Assembly: GCA_038373885.1 (NCBI GenBank)
Contig: JAWZYV010017493.1
Coordinates: 1,612,001-1,676,000, forward strand
Origin: Cheiracanthium punctorium
Lineage: Eukaryota; Arthropoda; Arachnida; Araneae; Cheiracanthiidae
DNA: 64,000 nt
Direction of reading: 5' to 3'
The position numbers and the translations under genes are program-made. Position 1 is the first letter of the stretch. Each line of letters opens with the position of its first letter. Positions 34,030 to 45,179 of the stretch are shown here, piece after piece. The notes beneath the pieces are model-generated. The model saw only the letters and a program-made list of their open reading frames with translations. It was not told the DNA's origin and did not search any database.

Positions 34030-35038
34030 GTCAGTGAGTAAAGTAAATGTTTTTATTATATTTTAATGTTGTTATAAAGTGATTCCCTATCCAAAAAAAA
34101 AGCATCCTAATTAATTAATTTTATAAGTACCTGGTTACACAAATTTAAGATATTAGATTATACTGAATATATCAACAAGTAAAACAATAATAAGGAAAAT
34201 CCCCAATTTAAAAGTACAGCATTTCAAAATCAAGCTACACAACTATACAAATTAAAGTAGGCCACTTAAAATTGGAGGAAAATTGATTTTCAATAAAGAA
34301 ATAATTTATCAATATGTGTGTAATTTTTAAACAAAATATTACTAAATTTTAAAATAATATAGTGGAAAACCGTTATAACATACTCTCACAGGATTAAAAA
34401 AAAAGTGTGTTATAACCGAAGTAAATAATAAACGCCTTAACTTATATAACATTACAAACATAGGAATTTATTCAGGACCATGCCTTGGATATATTACATA
34501 ATAACACAGGTACAGTAAATACATATTGTAAACTATAATTGGTATGTACTGTACTATTAAATTTCATAAATTAAAAAATGTATTATTATAGTTTTATTTA
34601 AGTATTTTTACAAAATTGTACTTTAAAAAATTCATAATTAAATTCCTAATCAAAGGTATGCTAGCTTAAAACATGCAAACATTCAAGATGCATGTTTTCA
34701 TTTTAAGTAATACAAAATTCTTCATTTATGCTTCAGTGATTCTTTCTTACACACAATTACTAGGTATTCAAGCTGAGGAGTAGAGCTCAGCTGTTATGAT
34801 TGACAAAGCTAAATTTTTCCAAGTAGGACAGTAATTAATAACAGCTTTTAAATGATAAATAAAGCATAGTGGAAACATAAAAATTAAACTATTTTTTAAA
34901 TTCAGTTGATTTTAACATTAGGAAGTACTTTTGAAAGAAGAGATTTTTTAAGAGCAGCATTAAATAATAAAATGTCTTCGTTCATTTTGTTTTTTGAAAC
35001 AAATAGCAATAAAATTAAATTAATTTTTAAAAACATAA
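33280..35038. other. AT-rich flank downstream of the zinc-finger gene
   Basis: Contains a poly-T tract (about 34002-34029). A possible single TA-type terminus lies near 34365 (GTGGAAAACCGTTATAACA). Because the zinc-finger gene is on the minus strand, its 3' untranslated region should lie in the upper part of this stretch. Many TTTATT strings (minus-strand AATAAA) are present, so the poly-A site cannot be picked by eye. Confidence 0.4.
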
Positions 35039-35668
35039 TCAAGATTTGGCAGGTTTAACAAAAGTTAGCACAGGACGAGAAACAGTTTTTTTTTCCACAG
35101 TTGAAGCTGTTGAGTGTTCAGATTTTTCATCGCTATCACACATTTCTTTGAAGTCCCTATGAACAACTGAATGCTTTTTCATATTACTAAGCTGGTTAAA
35201 TCCTTTACCACATATGCTACAATAAAATGGGCAGTTATTGTTATGAATCACTAAATGTTTTCGTAAATTACTTATCTGGTTAAATCTTCTCTTACATGTA
35301 CTACACTCAAAGGGACATTCACCAGTATGAATAATACTATGCCTCTTTAGTGCTGCTTTGGTTTTAAAAGATTTATCGCATTCATCACAGCAAAAAGGTC
35401 GATCATGGGAATGTACAATCATATGCCGTTTTAGAGCACTTGACTGAGTAAAAAGTTTATCACAAATTCCACAATACAGAGATTTTGTCTCGTACCTATT
35501 TTGCTCTGGCACTGGAACAGTAACATAACTATATCGATAACCACACACTAAGCAATCAAACTGTAAGGTTTCGTCTGATGGTACTTTATCAACTTTTTGG
35601 ACAGGTTGCAATTCCCGACCACAGTTTGGACAGGGATTTGATGGTGATACAACAATGCTTTTAAACAT
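35039..35668 (-). CDS. C2H2 zinc-finger protein, four fingers plus N-terminal zinc ribbon
   Basis: A 209-residue protein, probably a nuclear DNA-binding factor; no orthologue recognised. Residues 13-42 hold two CxxC knuckles (C13/C16 and C39/C42), which look like a zinc ribbon. Four C2H2 fingers follow: C66-H86, C94-H114, C122-H142 and C150-H170, with regular 28-residue spacing. Linkers are SHDRPFC, TGECPFE and NNNCPFY rather than the canonical TGEKP. The tail (171-209) is Ser/Lys-rich and acidic. The start at 35668 is supported by an in-frame TAA six bases upstream, which itself ends a two-codon upstream ORF. A splice acceptor lies at 35715, so at least one upstream noncoding exon is likely. 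All coding sequence is in this one exon. The intact frame and conserved cysteines suggest a functional gene. Confidence 0.88.
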   Translation of the reverse strand: MFKSIVVSPSNPCPNCGRELQPVQKVDKVPSDETLQFDCLVCGYRYSYVTVPVPEQNRYETKSLYCGICDKLFTQSSALKRHMIVHSHDRPFCCDECDKSFKTKAALKRHSIIHTGECPFECSTCKRRFNQISNLRKHLVIHNNNCPFYCSICGKGFNQLSNMKKHSVVHRDFKEMCDSDEKSEHSTASTVEKKTVSRPVLTFVKPAKS

Positions 35669-35725
35669 AGCTTACATCATGTACTTCAAAACAAATTTCT
35701 TGAAGTAACACTATCTGTGAATAAA
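35669..35725 (-). promoter_or_regulatory. Candidate 5'-UTR splice acceptor and two-codon upstream ORF
   Basis: On the minus strand a pyrimidine tract TTTTCTTTTATTCACAG ends at 35715, a good 3' splice site. The exon then runs about 46 bases to the start codon. ATGATGTAA (a Met-Met upstream ORF) ends three bases before the main ATG. Such minimal upstream ORFs often reduce translation. Confidence 0.55.
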
Positions 35726-37125
35726 AGAAAATTAAAATCATTAATAAAGAAAATTACTTTTTCACATTTTAAAAACTAATGTTTATAATGTTTAATAATT
35801 AGCTATAATTTTTGGTACTGTTCAGTCAGCAGAGCTTCAGTCATTCTAAGCCTAAAGGAGTAATATTATTACATAAAATGTATGAAATATTTTTCTATGT
35901 GGTTGTAATTAATAAAGGAAAAACATTCATAAAATGGTGCTAGTTCAAGTGCATTAATGTTAAGATTTGATAAGTTTCTGTCTGGGGCCAGCCTAAAGGA
36001 ATAGTATGCCTTTTTTCCTTCTTATTTTAAACAAATGCAGGTGTAGAACTACATAGGCCCATGCGGCTCCAATCCTCTTCTCCAATAATTTTTAAAACAA
36101 AGTGTTAGCTCCTCCCAAAGCAGTTTCTGGATCAGCAACTGGTCATGACACCAGGATGAAAACGTTAGAGTGGGGGCATTAAAATAGGAATCAACTCAGT
36201 CTTGTACCATAAAACACATATCTTTGGAGTCAAAATCTATCTTAAAATTGCCTACTGAAACTGTTTTACAATCTTCGCCAGGCATATTCCAACTATACTT
36301 CCCCATTTTAAATACTGTTTGGAATGGGCACATAAAAAGAAAAAATCGATGAGCTAATGCCCATTTTAGCTATTTTCTTTTTTGCACCATTGTTATTATT
36401 GTAACCAAGGGTACGTATTAAATAAATAACACAACCGTACTATAAAACACCAGGTTGATAACTTCGGAACATTAACCCCACAGCAGCTGGCAATTAAGGA
36501 GCATTTCTGCATTCATTTGTAAAGCACATTATTGCAATATTTTTCTTGGAGAAGAGAACACCATTCGTTCCTCCAAGAGTATTTTTATAATTATTTTATA
36601 AATGGAAATGTATTTTTTATTTTTTAAAAATCATCAATTATGTCTTTTCATACATTCTGAAGTGTTAGTACGTGGCATTGCCACCATCAGCTTTTATCTT
36701 GAAACCCCCAAAATTTGTTGCAATCCTAAACTAAACGAAGAAACATGATTTTGGTTGAAATGAGTCTAATAATTTGGTAAACGCTGCACTGAATATAAAG
36801 AACAATAGGGTATGGGGTGGCAAAGCTGGCCGCCATGGCAGCTAGTATTAATATATATTTCTTAAGTTTGCAGTGGGTTGGATAAAACTTGCAGACAGGC
36901 ATGAGCTGGCCCGTAGGCCATAGTTTGCACACCCCTTGTTTTAAGCAATCTTTTTTTTTTTTCTAGTTTTTTTTTTTTTTTTTTTTTTGACACTGCAATG
37001 CCTTTGCTAAGTTCGGACACCCTCTATAAATTTTTGTGCCCTTATACAAAGTGAAGCTGAACTTCCACATTCGTATTGGGCAGTTTTTGATAGTTCATTA
37101 AGATTGTAGGAGACTTTTCCAATGT
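35726..37125. other. Upstream of the zinc-finger gene; no exon called
   Basis: AT-rich. A probable single hAT terminus, CATAGTTTGCACACCCCTTG, ends near 36940, followed by poly-T tracts at 36951-36988. The promoter and first exon of the minus-strand zinc-finger gene should lie here or further up, but none could be identified. Confidence 0.35.
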
Positions 37126-37131
37126 AAAATT

Positions 37132-37290
37132 CAGTGGCCTAGCAAAGGGGTGGCAGCAGCAAAACTTTTCTTACTTATACATACAGAGTTAATTAATTTT
37201 TTTTTTTTTCTGAAAACCTGACTTCTGCAGGGGGATGGGCGGCAAACAGAAGGACCACCCCGGGTGCCAATTACCCATACTACGCCGCTG
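37132..37290. mobile_element. hAT-type MITE, 159 bp
   Basis: Ends CAGTGGCCTAGCAAAGGGG and CATACTACGCCGCTG are approximately inverted. The flanks GTAAAATT (37124-37131) and ATAAAATT (37291-37298) match at 7 of 8 bases. No coding capacity. Confidence 0.8.
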
Positions 37291-37891
37291 ATAAAATTGA
37301 AATTTAATCATGTTCTGCAGTTTTAACACTCAGAATATTTTTCTTGCCTCTTAAAATGTAAAAACTGATTTGAAAACTTCTTATTTTAAAAAGAGTCGAA
37401 CTTGAAATGTGGAAAAAAGTAAACATACATAAATTAGAAAAAGGTAGAAACATATGTTGGAAAGAAAAAGAAATATTGACCTTCAGGACCACTCAACAAA
37501 TTGAACTAAAAATTTAATGTTCAGGGGGGGGGGTGTATGATGTAAAATATGCTGTAAAATTTTTTATACATTAATAACTTCTATGTACATACCGCATTCT
37601 GTCAACCCAATTTTCCATTACTCTTTTACATAAATTCGGTGTTATTTAACAAATAACATGGAATGCTGGTTTTTAATTGCTCAATTGTTATTGGATTATC
37701 AGCATAAATTTGTGGCTTAACATATCCCCAAAGAAAGAAATCACAAGAACTGAATTATGTCGTCCATGAATTCTTCTCAAATTTCTCTCAATATTCACAT
37801 ATGAACGCTGATTTTGATGAAACAATTTAATAATTTTGAAACATTGTTCAAGCATGTTTCTTTCCATGATTAAATGGCATAGCATACTAAG

Positions 37892-39381
37892 CAGGGTTGG
37901 CAAAAACCCAACCCACCCGGGTTTTTATGGGCTTTTCTGGGTTTTTGTTATTTTTTGTATGTTTGTATATTTATACAATGTATCTGTTTACATATGCATG
38001 AGCATTAATTAATTGAATTTTTTCATATAAAAATCATTACTAAGAACAATAATGCAAATATGTGACAAACAAAACTGCAAATCTAAAAATTATTCTTTTA
38101 TGTTATTTATTTTTGGTCATACATTTACTTAATGCCATTCAAATAGATGAATCCATTCCATAATGAATTTTTCTTATTACTATGGCATCAGTCTACTCAA
38201 AAATGTTTTATTTTGGGTTTGAGTTTATGTTTACATCTTTCATTATTAATAAAATTACTTTGCTTTGATATTTGATAAACAATATTTTTTGCTTCTAGCC
38301 AGTCATTACTACCATAAAAATATTTTTTTCCATGTGGTTATATTTATTGACAACATCATTTTGTAGTTTGTTTCGTTTTGAAATTTTCTTGAATCATCCA
38401 ATCACAGACAATTACTGAGGCTGACCAATGGAAAGAATCTCAGACACTTCTTTTTCAGTCTCTGCATTCTGTTCCATCTAGCTCTGCTTCCATTGAGAGA
38501 ATTTTCTCTAGATTTGGATTCATATGGTCTAAGCTGCGGAACAGACTAGGCTCAGAGCAGTGTGAAAAATTAGTAAAGATTTACAAATATTACCACAAAA
38601 ATCAAAGTGAATGTGATTTTGATTGGTAAACTGTAAAAAAAGATCAATTATAATTAATTTGAAATATATTTTTCATTCTACATTTTTAGTTTGTTTTCAT
38701 TTAACTTTAATTGGGATTATTATTAGACATTAAACACACATGTCATATTTTGCATAGTTTTTTACTAGAATATTATCAACAGTTTATTTTCATTATAATG
38801 TGGTATCAAAACTTATTTATAATAATCGCTGCATATTTGCTATAAAAAAAAATTAAATAAGCAAAATAATAATAAAACGGTATAGTAGCAAAAAGTAGTC
38901 TGTGTTTTCAAACTGAAAATTTCAGGGTTTTTTCTTTATATTTCTTAAAGGGAAAATATTATTAGTTATATATAATTACATATATAATTACATATTTCTT
39001 AATCAATAATGAATACAAGTAGTAATTGAAATATGATTAATAATATTTTTTAATTCTTTCAAAGTAGAAAGAAAGCTTGTTTTCTGTGAAGGATCATGAC
39101 TACCTCTCTCAAAAACACTGTTGTTATACTGTCTAGAAGTTTCAAAATCTTCAGTTAATGAAATTAATTTTAGAAAATAAATATTTTGAGGTAAACTTCA
39201 TCTGATTAACATAAATATGACTTATTTTTATGTAATTTTGATAAGATAAACCACCTAGGTTTGGGTCTTAAAAGGTAAAGTGTATTTCTAAATACTATAG
39301 GTGGGATTTGCAAACTCAGAAATGATTTTAAACAAAAACCCAGGCGGGTTTTTCTGGGCTGGGTCCACTTTGCCAACCCTG
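37892..39381 (+). mobile_element. hAT transposon, 1490 bp, internally deleted
   Basis: Ends CAGGGTTGGCAAAAACCC and CTTTGCCAACCCTG are inverted, with GGGTTTTT motifs repeated subterminally on both sides. The flanks ATACTAAG (37884-37891) and ATACTAGG (39382-39389) agree at 7 of 8 bases. It retains the C-terminal dimerisation region of its transposase (38393-38629), which independently confirms hAT membership. Confidence 0.93.
38393..38629 (+). pseudogene. hAT transposase C-terminal dimerisation fragment
   Basis: The frame reads from ITEADQWKESQTLLFQSL through SSSASIERIFSRFGFIWSKL and RNRLGSEQCEKLVKIYKYY to a stop. This matches the hAT family dimerisation domain, whose SSxSIERxFSxFG and LRNRLG motifs are typical. 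The BED finger, RNase-H-like core and catalytic residues are missing. About 78 residues survive of a protein normally over 600 long. Confidence 0.9.
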
Positions 39382-40767
39382 ATACTAGGCACAAATGACA
39401 CAAGAAATGTCACTAAAGAATACACAGTGTTGCCATTCTAACCATTTAAAATTGTATCATCTCAATTGGAAAACCCTTTATATGTGAGTGTGTGTGTTTG
39501 TGCACATAATAATGTGGTGTAATGCTTGAAAAACTTACTAAAGTATAAATCCTTGCTAAAATGCGAAAACTAAAATAAGTTATTTCCAGAAAAAGAAAAA
39601 AAAATCATCTACATTCACTTATGAAGCATTTGTATTCACTGTTGACTGTTTATAATGAAGACTAACAAAAAAGCCAGGATTCAGTTTTTTAATAAGCATA
39701 CATAGAAGTGTGTGTTTATAAAAAACACACTTCTCTGTGTATATGAATACATATGTGTATGTATTTGTAAGCCCACCTAGGAAAAGTGTCAGCCACCCCT
39801 GTAAAAACTGTCTAGCTACAGCCCTGGTTATCTACTTTATTTGACAAAGATTTCGGAACAACTAAATTCAAAAACAAAGTACTATTTTTTAAAATTTTCC
39901 AGCAAGGCTGAAAAGTATTTATGATTTTGGTTTATCTGCCTCTTTGTCTATCCGTACTCTAAACTGACATAAATATACATTGATTACTAGAAAATTTATA
40001 TATGTTATTTCTATATACCGCACCTAGGAATCTATTGAAATTGCCTGTAGTGTAAATAGATCTTTTACAGGAGTATCAAAATAATTCCAATACATTACGT
40101 TCTATAGGCATTCATCCTTTAAAGCATGTTTTAAAGGTATTCGGCCATTTCAAACAAAACAAAAGTTATCAAAGAAAACAAAATTTGTGCAATTTTCACA
40201 AAATCTAACATTTATGATGTTTCACTAGCTGCTGATCATGTAACATAAATTTCGTTCTATTCTTTTAAGACATTTTTGAGGATGAAAGAACATACATTTA
40301 CATAACTATCATAAAATCTCAAAATCTACGAAATATTTAACAGTTTTGGCATATCTATAGTTTAAATTAGTTTGCCATCTAATATAATTCCAAAATTCAT
40401 TCTATTCCCTTGCCATTTTTCAGGAATGGAACACACATGTGCTCAATTTTCCCAAAATTTCAAAATCTATAAAAAAAATAGTAGACTGCCCTATAACACG
40501 GGTCCATAAATTATGGATCCCTAGAACATGGCGAAAAATTGCGATTGGTTTCCCTGTAACATGTTAAAAGAGACTGGTATATCATCTGCTTTTCTAATTG
40601 CGGTGAACATTAATATACATATCTGAAAGAACTTTTGTGCGATTTATTTTATTCTATTTCAACTTGAGAAATAAAACGTTTTATTAAAATAAATCTACAA
40701 ATTTAAACCAAAATTTAGAGGAAGCGCATATCAGTTATCTCTGCATATGTACAGAGCTGGTCCTAGG

Positions 40768-40932
40768 CAGTGCCGGATATAGGGGTGGGCAAGCCGGGGC
40801 CCCTGCCCCGGGGGCTGCTTGCAGAGGGGCGTCAAATTGTCTCTGAGACAAAGAAAACTTGACAAAAAATAGGATGGAGGGCGCCAAGAAGGTATGTTGC
40901 CCCGGGCGCCAGTTCTGATCGATCCGCCACTA
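40768..40932. mobile_element. hAT-type MITE, third level of the nest, 165 bp
   Basis: It starts CAGTGCCGGATATAGG and ends GATCGATCCGCCACTA. The flanks GTCCTAGG (40760-40767) and TTCCTAGG (40933-40940) agree at 7 of 8 bases. It landed in the left terminal repeat of the hAT element around it. The interior is GC-rich (GCCGGGGCCCCTGCCCCGGG), unlike the genome background. Confidence 0.85.
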
Positions 40933-41022
40933 TTCCTAGGATGGAGCAAACTGTGCGATCGCACCAGGCGCCATCTCTATGGGGGTGCCAAAATACCTTA
41001 TTTTATAATATGTATATTTGAA

Positions 41023-41490
41023 TACCATATATACTCGAGTATAAACCAAGAAATTTTGGTCAAAATTTTGATTAAAATGTTGGGGGGTTGGTCTATACTC
41101 GGGTTAGTAAAAGAATGAGACCAGTAAGGTTCAGTGACCTGGCCGCCATCTTAGATTTCGTTTTTTTCGCGGTCCTTTTCTCGTGTTTGGAAAATGGACA
41201 GACTAACAAAAAACAACAAAAATACGGGACAGAAATAAAAAAGAAATATTTTCATGAAATAAAAGAAGATTTGCAGAACTTACAAAGAATTTCCTACATT
41301 TCTCAAGAAAATGTAAATTAAACTCTAGAAAACAAGGACCTTAAACATTTTTAAAATTTTCCATATTTGGTGAGTGATCGATCTTTTCAGCCCTGCGTTT
41401 TTATATTCGGCTTATACTCGGGTTTTCGATTTTTAACTAATTTTTCTAAGTAAAGTTATAGGTTCGGCTTATACTCGAATATATACAGTA
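41023..41490. mobile_element. TA-target MITE, third level of the nest, 468 bp
   Basis: The left end TACCATATATACTCGAGTAT and right end ATACTCGAATATATACAGTA are inverted, with TA at each edge. Internal TTATACTCGGGTT and GTCTATACTCGGGTT repeats echo the ends. A plus-strand frame (41088-41321) rich in Lys/Gln is unrecognised and probably non-functional. Tc1/mariner-type by target. Confidence 0.87.
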
Positions 41491-42411
41491 TCCATATATT
41501 ATTGAAATTTTCGTTTTAACCCCTTTGAAAACTGTTCTAGCTGCATGTGTGTGTGTGTGTGCAGGGGGAGGGGGGGGCATATTTGTATTTTGCACCTCTT
41601 AGAAAAATAGTTAGGACCGGCAATGCATATGTAGTATGAATTAAGCAGTATTTAAGTGAAATATGAAATAAATTGCTCAGATAAGGTGTGCAGCAGCTGA
41701 ACAGCATGGTTTAAACTCCAGGTGAAGCATAGCTCAGGATCCATACAACAAAGATCCCTATAACACAGAATGTATCTACCATGTTATAAGGGGGGGGGGG
41801 TCTACTGTACTTTGATGCCTGTAGTTTAAGTCACCACTTGTAATGATACTAATTTTATTTCATTTGCTTTGGTGGTTTATATGTGATGAACAAATATTTA
41901 TGAATGATATATATATTTTTTCAAATGATTTTTGCAAAATCTTAAAATCTAATCAATTTTTTTTTTTAAATTCAACACATAGTTTAAGTTGAATGGCCAC
42001 CTATCATGTCACCAAATTTCAATTCATTCACTTTAGTTGTTATTATGTGATGCACAAACAAAAATTTATACAGTTTGAAACAATTTTTGCAAAATCTCAA
42101 AATCCAATCAAATTTTTTTTTAATATTTACTGCTATAGTTAAAGTTGAGTGATCACCAATCATGTCACCCAATTTAATGTCATTCGCTTTTGTTTTCTGT
42201 TATATGACGCGTGAACAAAAAGAGTATCATGGACAGAATGATAACCTTTTTTTGATGGTCATACTGGGTTCCTATATGCTTGAAATGGATAGAAATCACA
42301 AATTTTTTAAATTTCAAATAATGTACAGACTACTGGTGTAGTGTGATCTGAAGCATTGGAATTTCTTGCAGATTTTGGATTTTTCACTACTCTACATCTG
42401 TACATATATAT

Positions 42412-42715
42412 CAGGGGTAGATCTAGGAATTTTTTGCAGGCTCTTATTTTTGTGAAAACTGTTTATTTTTGGAAATTTTAATATCTATTTTTGTGAATTT
42501 TCATAAAAAATTTTGTAAAAGTCACTTTTTTAAAAACAATTTACAAAACAAATTAAAATATATGGCAAAATACCAATGAATGGTTGTTTTAATTAACTGT
42601 ATTTTTGTGAAGTGGCCATTTTAATCGACTGTTTTGTGAAGGGGCAGTTTTAATCGATTGTAATTTTGTGAAGGGGCCGTTAAAAAGACTCAAATTTCGT
42701 CTGCATTGATCCCTG
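42412..42715. mobile_element. MITE with CAGGGGTAGATCTAGG end
   Basis: It starts CAGGGGTAGATCTAGGAATT and ends GCATTGATCCCTG. The interior (GTGAAGGGGCAGTTTTAATC repeated several times) is the reverse complement of the element at 50091-50360. The target duplication is unclear, with a 4-of-5 match TATAT/TACAT. The two copies define a family with internal GGGGC-AATTGATTAAAA subrepeats. Confidence 0.8.
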
Positions 42716-42722
42716 TACATAT

Positions 42723-44482
42723 TAGAGATGAGTTCGGGCTCATTTTTTGAAGCCTTTTAATCCGAAATTTCAGCTAAAGATTTTTTTTTTTTTTTTTAAT
42801 TCAATACTTCATTGATAGAATACAATAAATTTTGCCGTTTGTGCAAATTAAAGACAAATATAGGGAGCACCTTCGTTATACCCCCTACCTTGATTTTTGG
42901 CGACTTTTTTTGGCGCCAAGGCCGACGACTTTTCGACGGCGCCAAAAACGAAAGAGAAGTGGCCAAAAATGCCGTTTTCGACGGCGCAAAAAATAAAAAA
43001 ATGGCCATGAAACCACTTCCGAAAGCGGAAAAACTATAAGAATTAGAAGATTTCCACAAAAAAATTTAGGGTTAAAATGTAAAAATGTCTAGAAATCTTG
43101 GCTAGTAGCAACGTTTTCAGAACAGAAAAAAACTATGAGAATTAGAAAAATTCTACAAAAAATTTAGGGTTAAGAATGTAAACAACAATAAAATCAAGAA
43201 AATTTAAGAATTCATGAACGTAGAATTCGCGTTTTCGAACAAGAAATTAGAAATAGAAAAATTGTAGAAATAATTAAGGGTTAGGAATCTAAACACGAAT
43301 AAATTCAAGGAAATTTAACGATTGATGGACACAGAAATCGCGTTTTCTAGCAAGAATTTAGGGTTAAAAATTTGAAAAAACCTAAATTTCACAAATAATG
43401 GGATTTTTATGTGAGGGGGGGCTCTGCCCCCCCATTTTTTTTTTTTTTTACGAAAAAGGTAGTCTGGAAAACTGGAAAAATAAGAAATCGAGTAGAGTGT
43501 TTTAAGAAAAAAGCCAAAAACTGTGAAGCCATTCGCCTGTACAAATAGTGCAGTTACCACGATGTATAATGCGAAACAATATTATACGTTAGCAAAAATA
43601 TCTCGGAAAGGTTAAGCTCACACTCCGAAAGGATGTCTCCCTCAAAAAATCCAAAAACTTCTCCTGGTCCACTAACAAATAGCTCATAACAAAAATTATA
43701 TTAGCTACACCTTTCTTCCCACACGTGGGATTTTTATCAGACCACTTTAACGTTAAATTTTGTTCAAAAACACCCTGCTAATTTTCAATTACATTAGCTA
43801 TGGAGGTTCTTAAAAAATCATAAAATCCTAACCAAAAATATAAAAAAAAGTACAGTAAAATATCAAAAGATCACAGTACCTTTGCAGAAGTGCTTTAGGT
43901 CAACTCACTACCTCTCTCTAAAAATGTGAAAAAAAAGTTCTCACAAGCTTCCACGTGCAGGAGCTATTGCATCACGGCGCTCTGTCATTGGCCGGCCGGC
44001 CTAGGTTGCCATAAATAGTCTCCCCCCATTCTCGCCAACGAAATTCGTTTGGGAAACCAGAAAATCCCTTTTATCGCCAAGCTTGGCGCAAAAAACGCAA
44101 TCTTTGGCACGAAAAAAAGGTAGGGGGTATATCGAAGCTAAGCCTAAATATACTTGCAAACTCCCAATGCACTTTCTAATTCTTTGTATCCATCCTTTAT
44201 CAAAAAATGTCGGGTCTCATGACTAACTAAGGAATATAAACCGCCGTTCTAAAATACCCAAAGAGCTTCACGCACCTCCTAGGCGCCCGTGCCGCTATTT
44301 TTATTTATTTATTTTTTATAAGTACTCTTATTTTCCTCATGAATCAATTTTTAAAATTTGTTTCAAGCAGTATGTTCAATAAGGGAGAAATTTTTCACGA
44401 GCCCGAGTCCGAACACAATTGTGAATTACAGAGCCCGAGCACGGTTCAGGCCCGGGCTCGGGCTGAGCCCGTCTGATATCTA
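42723..44482. mobile_element. hAT-type element, 1760 bp, perfect 8-bp duplication
   Basis: The left end TAGAGATGAGTTCGGGCTC and right end GAGCCCGTCTGATATCTA are inverted and Ac-like (TAGRGATG). GTACATAT flanks both sides (42715-42722 and 44483-44490). Most of the interior is a TA-target element at 42879-44129. GGGCTCGGGC motifs cluster at the right end. No transposase remains. Confidence 0.9.
42879..44129. mobile_element. TA-target element with TACCCCCTACC ends, inside a hAT element
   Basis: The left end TACCCCCTACCTTGATTTTT and right end AAAAAAAGGTAGGGGGTA are inverted and bordered by TA. The interior contains GGCGCCAA motifs near both ends. Several diverged units of about 105 bp containing AATTTAGGGTTAA lie between 43060 and 43380. 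Frames at 42796-43059 and 43315-43560 are chance. Likely Tc1/mariner-type by target, but no transposase is present. Confidence 0.75.
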
Positions 44483-44519
44483 GTACATATATATATTAGT
44501 TCACTCAAACACACATGCA

Positions 44520-45179
44520 TACAGGGTGCCCTAAACACATTGACACAGACTTTTATTCCTAAAACACTAATCACAGATGAAAACAATACATTAAAAAAAG
44601 TGAAAAAAAGAAACACAAGCCTGGCTGACAATTTTACATGCCTCGGGCAGTAGATTTTTCTGGCTATGGTTAGTTGTTATGCGAAAACTATAACTAAAAC
44701 TAATAGTTGTTAGTTGAAGGTTTAACTAAATTAGTTTTAGTTTTCTGTTCAACTAAAACTAATTTATTTGAGCATAGTTAGTTGAACCTTACAACTAACA
44801 ACTATTAGTTTGGTTGTCATTTACCTAGCAACTAAATTAGTTCTAGTTGTGAGTTGAATGTTAGTTTTTGCAAAACTCTGGTCCACGAAACCGATGGCCA
44901 CATCGAAAGTGAAATGAATGTGTTAAATAAAAGATAATTTTACTTCGGAATTCATTTTGCATTATTCTGAAACTCTCTTTTCAAGTGCACAGTGTCATAT
45001 ATTCTCCTAGTGGTTGGTAGCTTTTGGAACCTTTCTTTTTGGAGGGGTATTTTTCTTCCCCTATCCTGTTATGCTTCCTATTCTTAATCTGGTGCTAAAT
45101 TCCTGCAAATTTTAATGCCATTCTTACAATTAGATCACACAACAGTACACCCTAGAGATTTAATTTTGGACACCCTGTA
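44520..45179. mobile_element. Mariner-like MITE with TACAGGGTG ends, 660 bp
   Basis: The left end TACAGGGTGCCCTAAAC and right end TTTTGGACACCCTGTA are inverted with TA at both edges. Its centre (about 44667-44880) is a patch of ACTAAAACTAA/TTAGTTGT repeats ending GTTTTTGCAAAACTCTG, probably a second, hAT-type insertion whose left end is unclear. Confidence 0.7.

Larger units (their letters stand above)
40752..41625. mobile_element. hAT-type element, second level of the nest, perfect 8-bp duplication
   Basis: The left end CAGAGCTGGTCCTA and right end TAGGACCGGCAATG are inverted with a few changes. CATATGTA occurs on both sides (40744-40751 and 41626-41633). It contains two further insertions, at 40768-40932 and 41023-41490. 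Original interior includes GCGATCGCACCAGGCGCC. Confidence 0.93.
40477..41809. mobile_element. TA-target MITE (GTAGAC ends), outermost of a four-element nest
   Basis: The left end TAGTAGACTGCCCTATAACAC and right end GGGGTCTACTGTA are inverted and flanked by TA. The left interior (GGATCCCTAGAACATGGC, AAAAATTGCGATTGGTTTCC) matches the uninterrupted copy at 51074-51398. The tandem array at 58563 preserves the empty TA site. Its body is split by the hAT element at 40752-41625. Tc1/mariner-type by target and ends; non-autonomous. Confidence 0.87.
39930..42250. repeat. Diverged tandem array of about 140-bp units, split by a transposon nest
   Basis: Units share CTATAGTTTAAGT, a CATTCTATTC-like segment and GCAAAATCTCAAAATC. 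Recognisable unit starts lie at about 40355, 41819, 41990 and 42133. The array is interrupted at 40477-41809 by a nest of four transposons. A matching array lies at 58230-58900 with the site unoccupied. The units have no coding frame. Confidence 0.8.

Noticed and set aside
41088..41321. 77-residue Lys/Gln-rich frame as a gene
   Set aside because: It lies inside a TA-target MITE nested in two other elements and has no recognised domain.
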